Source: M55B157 sp040265115
GTDB taxonomy: Bacteria > Actinomycetota > Actinomycetes > S36-B12
NCBI GenBank assembly: GCA_040265115.1
Contig: JBDQGZ010000026.1
Location: forward strand, 1 to 17,756
Length of the DNA stretch: 17,756 nucleotides
Direction: 5' to 3'
A program made the position numbers and the translations under genes. The notes beneath the pieces are model-generated. The model was given only the letters and a program-made list of their open reading frames with translations. It was not told where the DNA came from and ran no database searches. Positions 1 through 5,998 of the stretch are shown in pieces; the stretch's first letter is position 1, and every line of letters begins with the position of its first letter.

Positions 1-473
1 ACGATGACCCAGTACCCATCGGCAGGGCGGACCGTGGTCGCGGCGTAACCCGTGGAGACCACGAGCGCGATCCCGGTCAGCCAGCCCAGATTCCTGGTGA
101 CGACGACATCGGCGATGCCGATCAGGATCGTCGCGCCAAAGATGGTGAGCACAGCGGCCCAGGCAGGTATTCCCGTTTGAGCCGACTGCGCACGGGTGGC
201 CTGAACTACCGGGTCATCCAGCAGCGGGGGTTCTGGTGCGGGCCCGGCTGTCTCAACGGGGACCCTCGGATCAGCGTCGGGTTCTTCGGGGGCGAAGAGG
301 TGCTCGAAGTCCGGGTCCCACTGGGGGTCGGGTTCGGCCAGCTGATCGTCACCACGCAGGCTCACGCTGCGCAGGGTGACGAGGTCGGCAGGGTCGAGGG
401 CGACGATGGCGTCTTCGGCGCCCTGAGCGTGCAGGGAGCAAAAGAGCCGGCCGGTTCCCGGTCGATCCTCCAC
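1..473 (-). CDS. Partial actinobacterial membrane protein, DUF6542-like (3' end outside window)
   Basis: An open minus-strand frame runs from a GTG at 473 to the window edge with no stop, about 157 residues. An in-frame TGA lies 9 nt upstream of the GTG, so no earlier start is possible. The first ~40 residues look globular. Residues ~40-90 are an acidic, Pro-rich linker (for example DPQWDPDFEHLF and EEPDADPRVP). After that come two hydrophobic stretches beginning IPAWAAVLTIF and LGWLTGIALVVSTGY, ending in VRPADGYWVI. A charged N-terminal part, a linker, then a two-helix module closing on an (A/T)VRPxDxxW sequence resembles the DUF6542 membrane domain of actinobacterial hypothetical proteins; I make that assignment from memory and hold it loosely. 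Function is unknown. The gene is divergent from the HAD gene, 60 nt away, and no Shine-Dalgarno precedes the GTG. Confidence 0.6.
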   Translation of the reverse strand, partial: MEDRPGTGRLFCSLHAQGAEDAIVALDPADLVTLRSVSLRGDDQLAEPDPQWDPDFEHLFAPEEPDADPRVPVETAGPAPEPPLLDDPVVQATRAQSAQTGIPAWAAVLTIFGATILIGIADVVVTRNLGWLTGIALVVSTGYAATTVRPADGYWVI

Positions 474-481
474 GAGGGCTC

Positions 482-487
482 AGGCTA
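482..487 (-). promoter_or_regulatory. Candidate -10 hexamer for a leaderless start at 473
   Basis: Read on the minus strand, TAGCCT lies 8 nt before the GTG at 473 and fits TANNNT. With no Shine-Dalgarno in between, transcription would begin at or next to the start codon. No convincing -35 element is visible. The hexamer is only 3 of 6 against TATAAT, so this is a weak individual call, supported mainly by the same arrangement at three other genes here. Confidence 0.3.
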
Positions 488-521
488 CGCCACCGGTGTC
501 TTCTGCGGCGGTGAACCCGAT

Positions 522-527
522 TAGGGT
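522..527 (+). promoter_or_regulatory. Candidate -10 hexamer for a leaderless start at 534
   Basis: TAGGGT, preceded by GAT, ends 6 nt before the GTG at 534. No purine-rich Shine-Dalgarno fits between hexamer and start. The spacing places the transcription start at the G of the start codon, the usual geometry of actinobacterial leaderless mRNAs. It lies about 35 bp from the oppositely oriented candidate at 482-487, so the two divergent promoters would share the same short spacer. Confidence 0.4.
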
Positions 528-533
528 GGATGA

Positions 534-1202
534 GTGAGCGCCCCTGAGATCGTGGTTCCCGGATTCCGCGGGCTGATCGTTGATTGGGGTGGAGTTCTCA
601 CCGGCAACATGCGTGATGCTGTTCGCCGTTGGGCAGAGGTCGACGGTGTCGACCTCTCCGCTTACGGCGAGATCATGCGGACGTGGCTCGGTGATGAGGG
701 AGCGATCGAAGCGACGCTCAACCCGGTGCACGGGCTCGAACGTGGTGAACTCGAGGTCCCGCAGTTTGAGGAGCGTCTCGCGGACGAACTGACACGACGG
801 ACCGGCGTCCATGTTGACCCAGATGGGTTGCTGCAGCGCATGTTTATTCACTTCGAGCATGCGCATGACATGGCCGGACTGGTCCGTCGTGTGCATGATC
901 GCGGCTACACTACCGCCTTGCTCTCCAACTCCTGGGGCAACCACTATCCCGAGCATTTATGGGACGGGATGTTCGATTTCACCGTCATCAGCGGTGATGT
1001 TGGTATGCGCAAGCCTGAGGAAGAGATCTTTCGATACACCTTCGAGTTGATCGGGCTGCCACCCGAGGAGTGCGTGTTCATCGATGATCTCGAGCACAAC
1101 ATCCGTGCGGCGGCGTCGTTGGGCATGCCCGGCATCTTGCATGTCGACTACGACACCACCCTCGTGGAGCTAGAAGCGCTATTTGGCCTCGAACTGGCAT
1201 GA
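534..1202 (+). CDS. HAD superfamily hydrolase (subclass IA, YihX/ACAD10-like)
   Basis: A 222-residue cytosolic protein, probably a phosphatase-type hydrolase of a small phosphorylated metabolite; the substrate cannot be read from sequence. Motif I is LIVDWGGVLTG with the nucleophile Asp17. The residue two after it, usually Asp, is Gly, as is common in the FDxGGVL branch of the family. Motif II is LLSNS (~residues 130-134), the motif III lysine is in MRKPEEEIF (~160), and motif IV is CVFIDDLEHN (~180). A helical cap domain fills residues ~30-110. The GTG at 534 is chosen because a -10-like TAGGGT lies just upstream and motif I then starts near residue 14, as in relatives. The gene precedes the lipid genes by 86 nt, with no clear terminator between, so co-transcription is possible but unproven. 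Confidence 0.88.
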   Translation: MSAPEIVVPGFRGLIVDWGGVLTGNMRDAVRRWAEVDGVDLSAYGEIMRTWLGDEGAIEATLNPVHGLERGELEVPQFEERLADELTRRTGVHVDPDGLLQRMFIHFEHAHDMAGLVRRVHDRGYTTALLSNSWGNHYPEHLWDGMFDFTVISGDVGMRKPEEEIFRYTFELIGLPPEECVFIDDLEHNIRAAASLGMPGILHVDYDTTLVELEALFGLELA

Positions 1203-1288
1203 CTCCTCGTCAGTCCGAAATCGCACCATCGGGCACCGCTAGGTCTTTTGTCACTGTTTCGAAGCGCGAGACGTGGCAGGATTGAGCG

Positions 1289-2695
1289 GTGGCTGACCGT
1301 CTGTCCGCGATGGACGCGTCCTTCCTCTACACCGAAGGCGCGACCACCCCGATGCACGTGGGCAGCGTGGTCCTGTTCAGCGAGTCTCCCGGGGCGATGG
1401 ACCATGAACGACTGGTGCGATTGATCCGCGATCGGATCGCCTTCCTTCCCCGATACCGTCAGCGGATACGTGAAGTGCCCGGCAATCTCGGCGCGCCGGT
1501 CTGGGTCGATGACTCGACTTTCGACGTCAGCTTCCATGTGCGCCGTTCGGCATTGCCTGCTCCTGGAACGATCGAGCAGTTATATGACCTCGTTGCACGC
1601 ATCTTCTCCCGGCCGCTTGACCGACGCCGTCCGCTCTGGGAGGTGTATCTGGTCGAAGGGATTGAAGGGCGCCGATTTGCCCTACTCACCAAGACTCATC
1701 AGGCCATGGTGAATGGGCTTACTGCCGTCGACATCGCTGAAGTGATCCTCGACGAATCCCAGGAGCCAAGTGCGGTGCCAGTCTCGACCTGGCAGCCATC
1801 TCCGGAGCCGGGCAATGCCGAACTCGTGGCCGGTGCCATCGGCGACTCGATCACACATCCGCGAGCCTTTCTATCCAGGATCGGTTCGGGCCTCAGTGGC
1901 GTTGCCCGTTCGGTCAGCGATGTAGCGGCTACCGTCGCGGAAGCAACTCGAGGCTCGGAACTAGTGCCGCTGTCGGTTGATGTTGGGGCTCAACGACGAT
2001 TCGACACCGTCGATCTGCGTCTGGAGGAATTCAAGACGGTGCGTCGGACGACGGGCGGTTCCATCACCGATGTTGCACTCGCGATCGTCACCGGCGCACT
2101 GCGCTCCTGGCTGTTCTCCCGAGGGATCTCCGTCGCAGCGGATACGGTCATCCGAACCGTCGTGCCGGTGAGTGTGGCCGCCGATGATCCCCGGGCGAGT
2201 AAGGTCTCTGCGGTCCTCCTCGATCTCCCGGTGGGCGAGCCGGATCCGGTCATTCGAGTACAGCGCATCAGTTATGACATGGCACGACACGGTGCGGAAA
2301 GCCATGTCATCGGGGCGCGTTCCCTGGTGGAGTTGATGGGCTTTGCTCCACCGACGATGCACGCGCTCGGTGCCCGCGTCGGAGCATCGCTGTCCAAACG
2401 CGCCTATCACCTCGTGGTGACGAATGTGCCGGGACCACAGACTCCGAGATTCGCTGGCGGTGCACGGATGCTGGCTGCCTATCCCGTCCTTCCCCTCGGG
2501 CCTCGACAGCCCCTGAGCATCGGCATCACCTCCTATGACGGCGGTGTGTTCCTGGGCCTGACGGCGGATCGCGATGCCGTCCCTGATCTTGATGTGCTCG
2601 TCCAGGCATTGCGTGATGCGCTGTCTGAACTCCTCGATTGCACACGAACCCGCCGTGGCCGGCCGCTCCGCGTAGCACGTGAGTCGAAGGACTGA
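1289..2695 (+). CDS. Wax ester synthase/diacylglycerol acyltransferase family (WS/DGAT) O-acyltransferase
   Basis: A 468-residue member of the bacterial WS/DGAT family, which transfers acyl groups from acyl-CoA to diacylglycerol or fatty alcohols and makes storage lipid at the inner face of the membrane. The N-terminus MADRLSAMDASFLYTE...TPMHVG is typical and supports the GTG at 1289, which has an AGGA seven nt upstream (1278-1281). The active-site region reads KTHQAMVNG, with His137, Gln138 and Asn142, where the classical motif is HHxxxDG. The second His and the Asp are therefore both replaced. The C-terminal landmarks are intact: NVPGPQTP at 379-386, then GARMLAAYPV, PLSIGITSYDG and FLGLTADRD. 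Length is normal for the family. The patatin-like gene starts 4 nt after the stop, so the pair is almost certainly an operon. Family membership is firm; catalytic activity and substrate are not. Confidence 0.9.
   Translation: MADRLSAMDASFLYTEGATTPMHVGSVVLFSESPGAMDHERLVRLIRDRIAFLPRYRQRIREVPGNLGAPVWVDDSTFDVSFHVRRSALPAPGTIEQLYDLVARIFSRPLDRRRPLWEVYLVEGIEGRRFALLTKTHQAMVNGLTAVDIAEVILDESQEPSAVPVSTWQPSPEPGNAELVAGAIGDSITHPRAFLSRIGSGLSGVARSVSDVAATVAEATRGSELVPLSVDVGAQRRFDTVDLRLEEFKTVRRTTGGSITDVALAIVTGALRSWLFSRGISVAADTVIRTVVPVSVAADDPRASKVSAVLLDLPVGEPDPVIRVQRISYDMARHGAESHVIGARSLVELMGFAPPTMHALGARVGASLSKRAYHLVVTNVPGPQTPRFAGGARMLAAYPVLPLGPRQPLSIGITSYDGGVFLGLTADRDAVPDLDVLVQALRDALSELLDCTRTRRGRPLRVARESKD
2686..2691 (+). 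promoter_or_regulatory. Ribosome binding site deciding the start of the patatin-like gene
   Basis: GAAGGA lies 8 nt before the ATG at 2700 and inside the last codons of the acyltransferase gene. It favours 2700 over the in-frame GTG at 2679, which would overlap the upstream gene by 17 nt and has no such element. Confidence 0.6.
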
Positions 2696-2699
2696 CGCC

Positions 2700-3731
2700 A
2701 TGGCAAAGGCGGCGAAGAACGTCGAGACCGAGTCGACTCCGCAGACACCCCCCTCGACAGGATCGCGCACCGCGCTCGTTCTCGGTGGAGGTGGTGTTCT
2801 GGGGGCCGCGTGGTCCGTGGGGGCACTGTGTGCACTGCAGGAGACCCGCGGCATCGACCCGAGCAACGTGGACATCATCGTCGGCACATCTGCGGGCTCG
2901 GTACTCGGTTCCCTACTTGCGGCGGGTGTGTCTCCTCATCAACTGAAGTCCCATCAAGAGGGCGTTCCGATCACAGAAGGACCCCTCGCCGGCTATGCAT
3001 GGGACTACGAATCGGCCACCGGGGGGTCGCGACCATCGATGCCCCGACTTCGCGGACCCGGCTCGATCAAGTTGATCGGCTCGAGCCTCCGACAGGCATT
3101 CCGCATGCCACCCACCGCGGTCCTGTCGGCCTTTCTCCCGGTGGGCACCGGTTCGCTGGATCGAGTGGGCCATCTCATCGATGCGATCACCCCGATGGAC
3201 GCGTGGTCACCCCATGCGGATCTTCGCATCGTCGCAATGGATTATGACGAGGGGCAACGTGTGGTTTTCGGAGAACCACAGGCACCTGAAGCGCCACTGT
3301 CGCAGGCAGTCATGGCCTCATGCGCGATCCCAGGCTGGTTCGAGCCCGTCACGATCAACGGACGAACCTATGTCGACGGGGGCGCCTGGTCTGCGACATC
3401 GGTGGATGTTCTAGTCGATGACGGTGTGGACGAGGTATTCGTCATCGCTCCCATGGTCTCGTTCAACTCCGACGATCCCGATTCCTTCCTCACGCGACTC
3501 GAACGCCAATGGCGTCGTCGTGTCACGCGCCGATGCCTGGAGGAAGTCGACGTCGTGGAATCCCAGGGAGCCCAGGTTCACGTGCTCGGCCCAGGCGAAG
3601 AGGACCTCGAGGCCATGGGCGGCAACATCATGGAGACATCACGTCGACTTCATGTGCTGGAAACATCCCTGCGTACAAGCCGGGAGGCCTGGGAGCACGG
3701 CGGTGGCATCTCCTGGGCGCATACGGGTTAG
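2700..3731 (+). CDS. Patatin-like phospholipase/lipid acyl hydrolase
   Basis: A 343-residue patatin-family serine hydrolase with a Ser-Asp dyad. The oxyanion-hole sequence LVLGGGGVLGAAW is at residues ~27-38, the nucleophile elbow is GTSAG with Ser64, and the catalytic Asp226 lies in VDGGAWS. All three elements are intact, so the enzyme is probably active. Residues 1-22 are polar and Thr/Pro/Ser-rich with no signal peptide, so a cytosolic or peripheral membrane location is expected. The start at 2700 is supported by GAAGGA at 2686-2691. The gene begins 4 nt after the WS/DGAT stop and ends 11 nt before the glutamate dehydrogenase, placing a lipase beside a storage-lipid synthase. Acyl turnover of neutral lipid or phospholipid is the natural inference, but the substrate is unknown. 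An overlapping +1-frame ORF at 2810-3247 is a shadow. Confidence 0.88.
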   Translation: MAKAAKNVETESTPQTPPSTGSRTALVLGGGGVLGAAWSVGALCALQETRGIDPSNVDIIVGTSAGSVLGSLLAAGVSPHQLKSHQEGVPITEGPLAGYAWDYESATGGSRPSMPRLRGPGSIKLIGSSLRQAFRMPPTAVLSAFLPVGTGSLDRVGHLIDAITPMDAWSPHADLRIVAMDYDEGQRVVFGEPQAPEAPLSQAVMASCAIPGWFEPVTINGRTYVDGGAWSATSVDVLVDDGVDEVFVIAPMVSFNSDDPDSFLTRLERQWRRRVTRRCLEEVDVVESQGAQVHVLGPGEEDLEAMGGNIMETSRRLHVLETSLRTSREAWEHGGGISWAHTG

Positions 3732-3742
3732 CGGTTCGACCT

Positions 3743-5971
3743 ATGTCCGCTGATTCGCCGCGGATCCTCGACGACCTGGTTGTCGAGGCGGGTGAGATCG
3801 CGCGACGCTCCCAGATCGATCCGCTCGCGGTCGAGCTCCTCCAGAAGTACTACGCCCACATCGCCTCCACTGATCTGGTGGAGCGTACGCCGGCCGATCT
3901 TCTCGGCGCGGTGGTGTCGCATCTCCACCTCGCTCGTGATCGCCCCCTCGGTACTGCCGCCGTGGCCGTGCACCCGCCGGATGATGACAACGATGGCTGG
4001 TCGATGGGGAGGACGGTCGTGGAGATCGTCACCGATGACATGCCCTTCCTCGTTGACTCGGTGTCTGCGGCGCTGGCCGCTCGGGGACACACGATCCGCT
4101 TGGTGATTCATCCGGTCATGCGGGTGCGCCGGGATCCGGCGGGGCAACTCCTCAGTGTGGAAACGACAGCCTCCCAGGGCATCGACGCCCCTGATCTCCA
4201 TCGGGAGTCGTGGATCCACGTTGAACTCGACCGCAGTAATGAGGAGTCCACTGCGATGTCGCAGGAATTGAGACGCATCCTGCTCGATGTTAGGGAAGCG
4301 GTGGAGGACTGGCCGCGGATGCGGGCCCGGGCCCAGGAGATCTCCGATGATCTCCGTCATGACCCACCAGTGGGCATCGACTCATCCATGGCGGCGGAAA
4401 CCGCGAAACTTCTCGAGTGGATGGTGGCCGACCATTTCACGTTCGTCGGATACCGCGAGTATGACTTGCGCGGGGAGCCGGGTGAAGAGTCCCTGCAGGC
4501 GCTGCCGGGAACCGGTCTGGGTGTCCTTCGATCCGACCAGCCGGCTGCCCGCGCCTTCGCAAAACTTCCGGTGCAGGCCCGAGCGCTCGCTCGTGAACCG
4601 GTGACGCTCGTGTTGACCAAGGCCAACAGTCGATCGACCGTGCATCGACACAGCTATCTGGACTACATCGGGGTCAAGCGGTTTGACGGGACCGGGGCTG
4701 TTGTTGGCGAGCGACGATTCCTCGGCCTGTATTCAGCGAGCGCCTACGCGCAGAGTGTGTGGGAGATCCCCGTAGTCCGCATGAAGGTCGAGAAGGTCTT
4801 CACTCTCGCGGGAGTGTCTCGGCGATCCCATGCGGGCAAGGCCATCGAGCACTTTCTCGAGACCTATCCTCGCGAGGAATTGTTCTCCACCCCGGTCGAT
4901 GAACTCGCAGAAACCGCGATGGCCGTGTATCACATTGGTGAGCGGCGACAGACCCGATTGTTCTGGCGGCGCGATCCCTACGGCCGGTTCGTCTCCTGCC
5001 TGGTCTATCTGCCTCGTGATCGATACACAACGGCGGTTCGCCTGCGGATTCAACACATTCTCTGCGAGTCGCTCGGAGTCTCGATCATTGATCATGCGGC
5101 ACTTGTCTCCGAATCCGCACTCGCCCGTCTGCATTTCGTTGTGCGAGCAGCTCCGGGGGAGTCACTCACCTATGCGGATCATTCTGACGTGCAAGAGCGC
5201 ATCGTGCATGCAGCGCGCAGTTGGGAGGACGACTTCACCGAAGCGCTGACCGAACGGCTGGGCGCGCAGCGGGGTGAGGAACTCCTCGCCGTCTACCGCC
5301 ACGCCTTTCCCGAGGGATACAAGGAGGACTTCACGCCGAGGACGGCGAGCGCGGATGTTCATGCCATCGACGATCTCGACAACGATGTCGATCTCCACCT
5401 CCATCTGTATGAACCCATCGGCGAGGACGCGCGTATCCGGCGGTTGAAGGTCTTCCGGTCGGGTGACCCGATCCCCCTCACCACGATCCTGCCGGTGCTC
5501 ACCAGCCTCGGTGTCGACGTGCTCGACGAGCGACCCTATGAGATCGATCGCTCGGGAGCCGGACCGGTATGGATCTATGACTTCGGGATGAGTCTCGGCG
5601 AGGATCGGATCCCCGATCAGGGCTCCCTGGGGGAGCGGTTCGCTGAAGCATTCCTTGCCGTTTGGCATAGTCGAGCAGAGGTTGATGCGCTCAACTCCCT
5701 CGTCCTGCGAGCGGGGTTGCGATGGCGTCAGGTCGCGGTCTTGCGGGCCTACGCCCGGTACTTGCGGCAGAGCACAGCGAGTTTCGCCCCGGTCCACATC
5801 GAACGCGCCCTGCTGTCGAATGTCGATATCGCCGTGAACCTCATGCGACTGTTCGAGAACCAGTTCGATCCGAACGCATCCGCTGAAGCGGACCACCGAC
5901 GGCTCGAGCGCAGCGAGACGATGATCGAATCGATCAACGCCAGCCTGGACGAGGTGGCGAGTCTCGACTAA
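3743..5971 (+). CDS. gdh: NAD-specific glutamate dehydrogenase, N-terminal part up to an in-frame TAA
   Basis: This is the regulatory half of the large (GDH180-type) NAD-glutamate dehydrogenase, which oxidatively deaminates glutamate to 2-oxoglutarate and ammonium. The visible part has 742 codons and stops at TAA 5969-5971, after which the same frame continues into the catalytic half. Read through, the protein would have 1621 positions, close to the length I recall for the mycobacterial enzyme (about 1620). Typical sequence includes EIVTDDMPFLVDSVSAAL (~residues 94-111), from the ACT-like part, DHFTFVGYREYD (~230) and RHSYLDYIGVKRF (~300). The ATG at 3743 (MSADSPRIL) follows the patatin stop by 11 nt. 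The frame is open back to 3509, but that stretch overlaps the lipase and does not resemble GDH. No good Shine-Dalgarno is visible, so translational coupling is likely. Alone, this fragment lacks every residue needed for catalysis. Confidence 0.9.
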   Translation: MSADSPRILDDLVVEAGEIARRSQIDPLAVELLQKYYAHIASTDLVERTPADLLGAVVSHLHLARDRPLGTAAVAVHPPDDDNDGWSMGRTVVEIVTDDMPFLVDSVSAALAARGHTIRLVIHPVMRVRRDPAGQLLSVETTASQGIDAPDLHRESWIHVELDRSNEESTAMSQELRRILLDVREAVEDWPRMRARAQEISDDLRHDPPVGIDSSMAAETAKLLEWMVADHFTFVGYREYDLRGEPGEESLQALPGTGLGVLRSDQPAARAFAKLPVQARALAREPVTLVLTKANSRSTVHRHSYLDYIGVKRFDGTGAVVGERRFLGLYSASAYAQSVWEIPVVRMKVEKVFTLAGVSRRSHAGKAIEHFLETYPREELFSTPVDELAETAMAVYHIGERRQTRLFWRRDPYGRFVSCLVYLPRDRYTTAVRLRIQHILCESLGVSIIDHAALVSESALARLHFVVRAAPGESLTYADHSDVQERIVHAARSWEDDFTEALTERLGAQRGEELLAVYRHAFPEGYKEDFTPRTASADVHAIDDLDNDVDLHLHLYEPIGEDARIRRLKVFRSGDPIPLTTILPVLTSLGVDVLDERPYEIDRSGAGPVWIYDFGMSLGEDRIPDQGSLGERFAEAFLAVWHSRAEVDALNSLVLRAGLRWRQVAVLRAYARYLRQSTASFAPVHIERALLSNVDIAVNLMRLFENQFDPNASAEADHRRLERSETMIESINASLDEVASLD
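5969..5971 (+). other. In-frame TAA stop interrupting the glutamate dehydrogenase reading frame
   Basis: The codons read S-L-D-stop-D-R-I-L-R, and the frame before and after is identical, so no insertion or deletion is involved. In the family this linker typically reads SLDEDRILR, which suggests that GAA (Glu) became TAA by one G-to-T change. TAA does not end any other visible gene in the window. It could be a true nonsense mutation, a strain or population variant, a base-calling error, or a recoded codon; the sequence alone cannot decide. TAA rules out selenocysteine or pyrrolysine insertion in the usual sense. Confidence 0.92.
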
Positions 5972-5998
5972 GACCGCATCCTCCGCGCGATCCTCAGC

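Noticed and set aside
177..524. Plus-strand ORF of 115 codons at the left end
   Set aside because: It overlaps the minus-strand frame from 473, which has a clear linker-plus-membrane-helix composition. The plus ORF is Gly-rich with no recognisable family and looks like a complement shadow.
1961..2887. 308-codon minus-strand ORF over the WS/DGAT-patatin junction
   Set aside because: It spans two real genes in antisense and shows no domain; codon-bias shadow.
5969..5998. Programmed frameshift or selenocysteine insertion as the cause of the GDH interruption
   Set aside because: The frame is the same on both sides of the stop, so no frameshift is needed, and the stop is TAA, not TGA or TAG.
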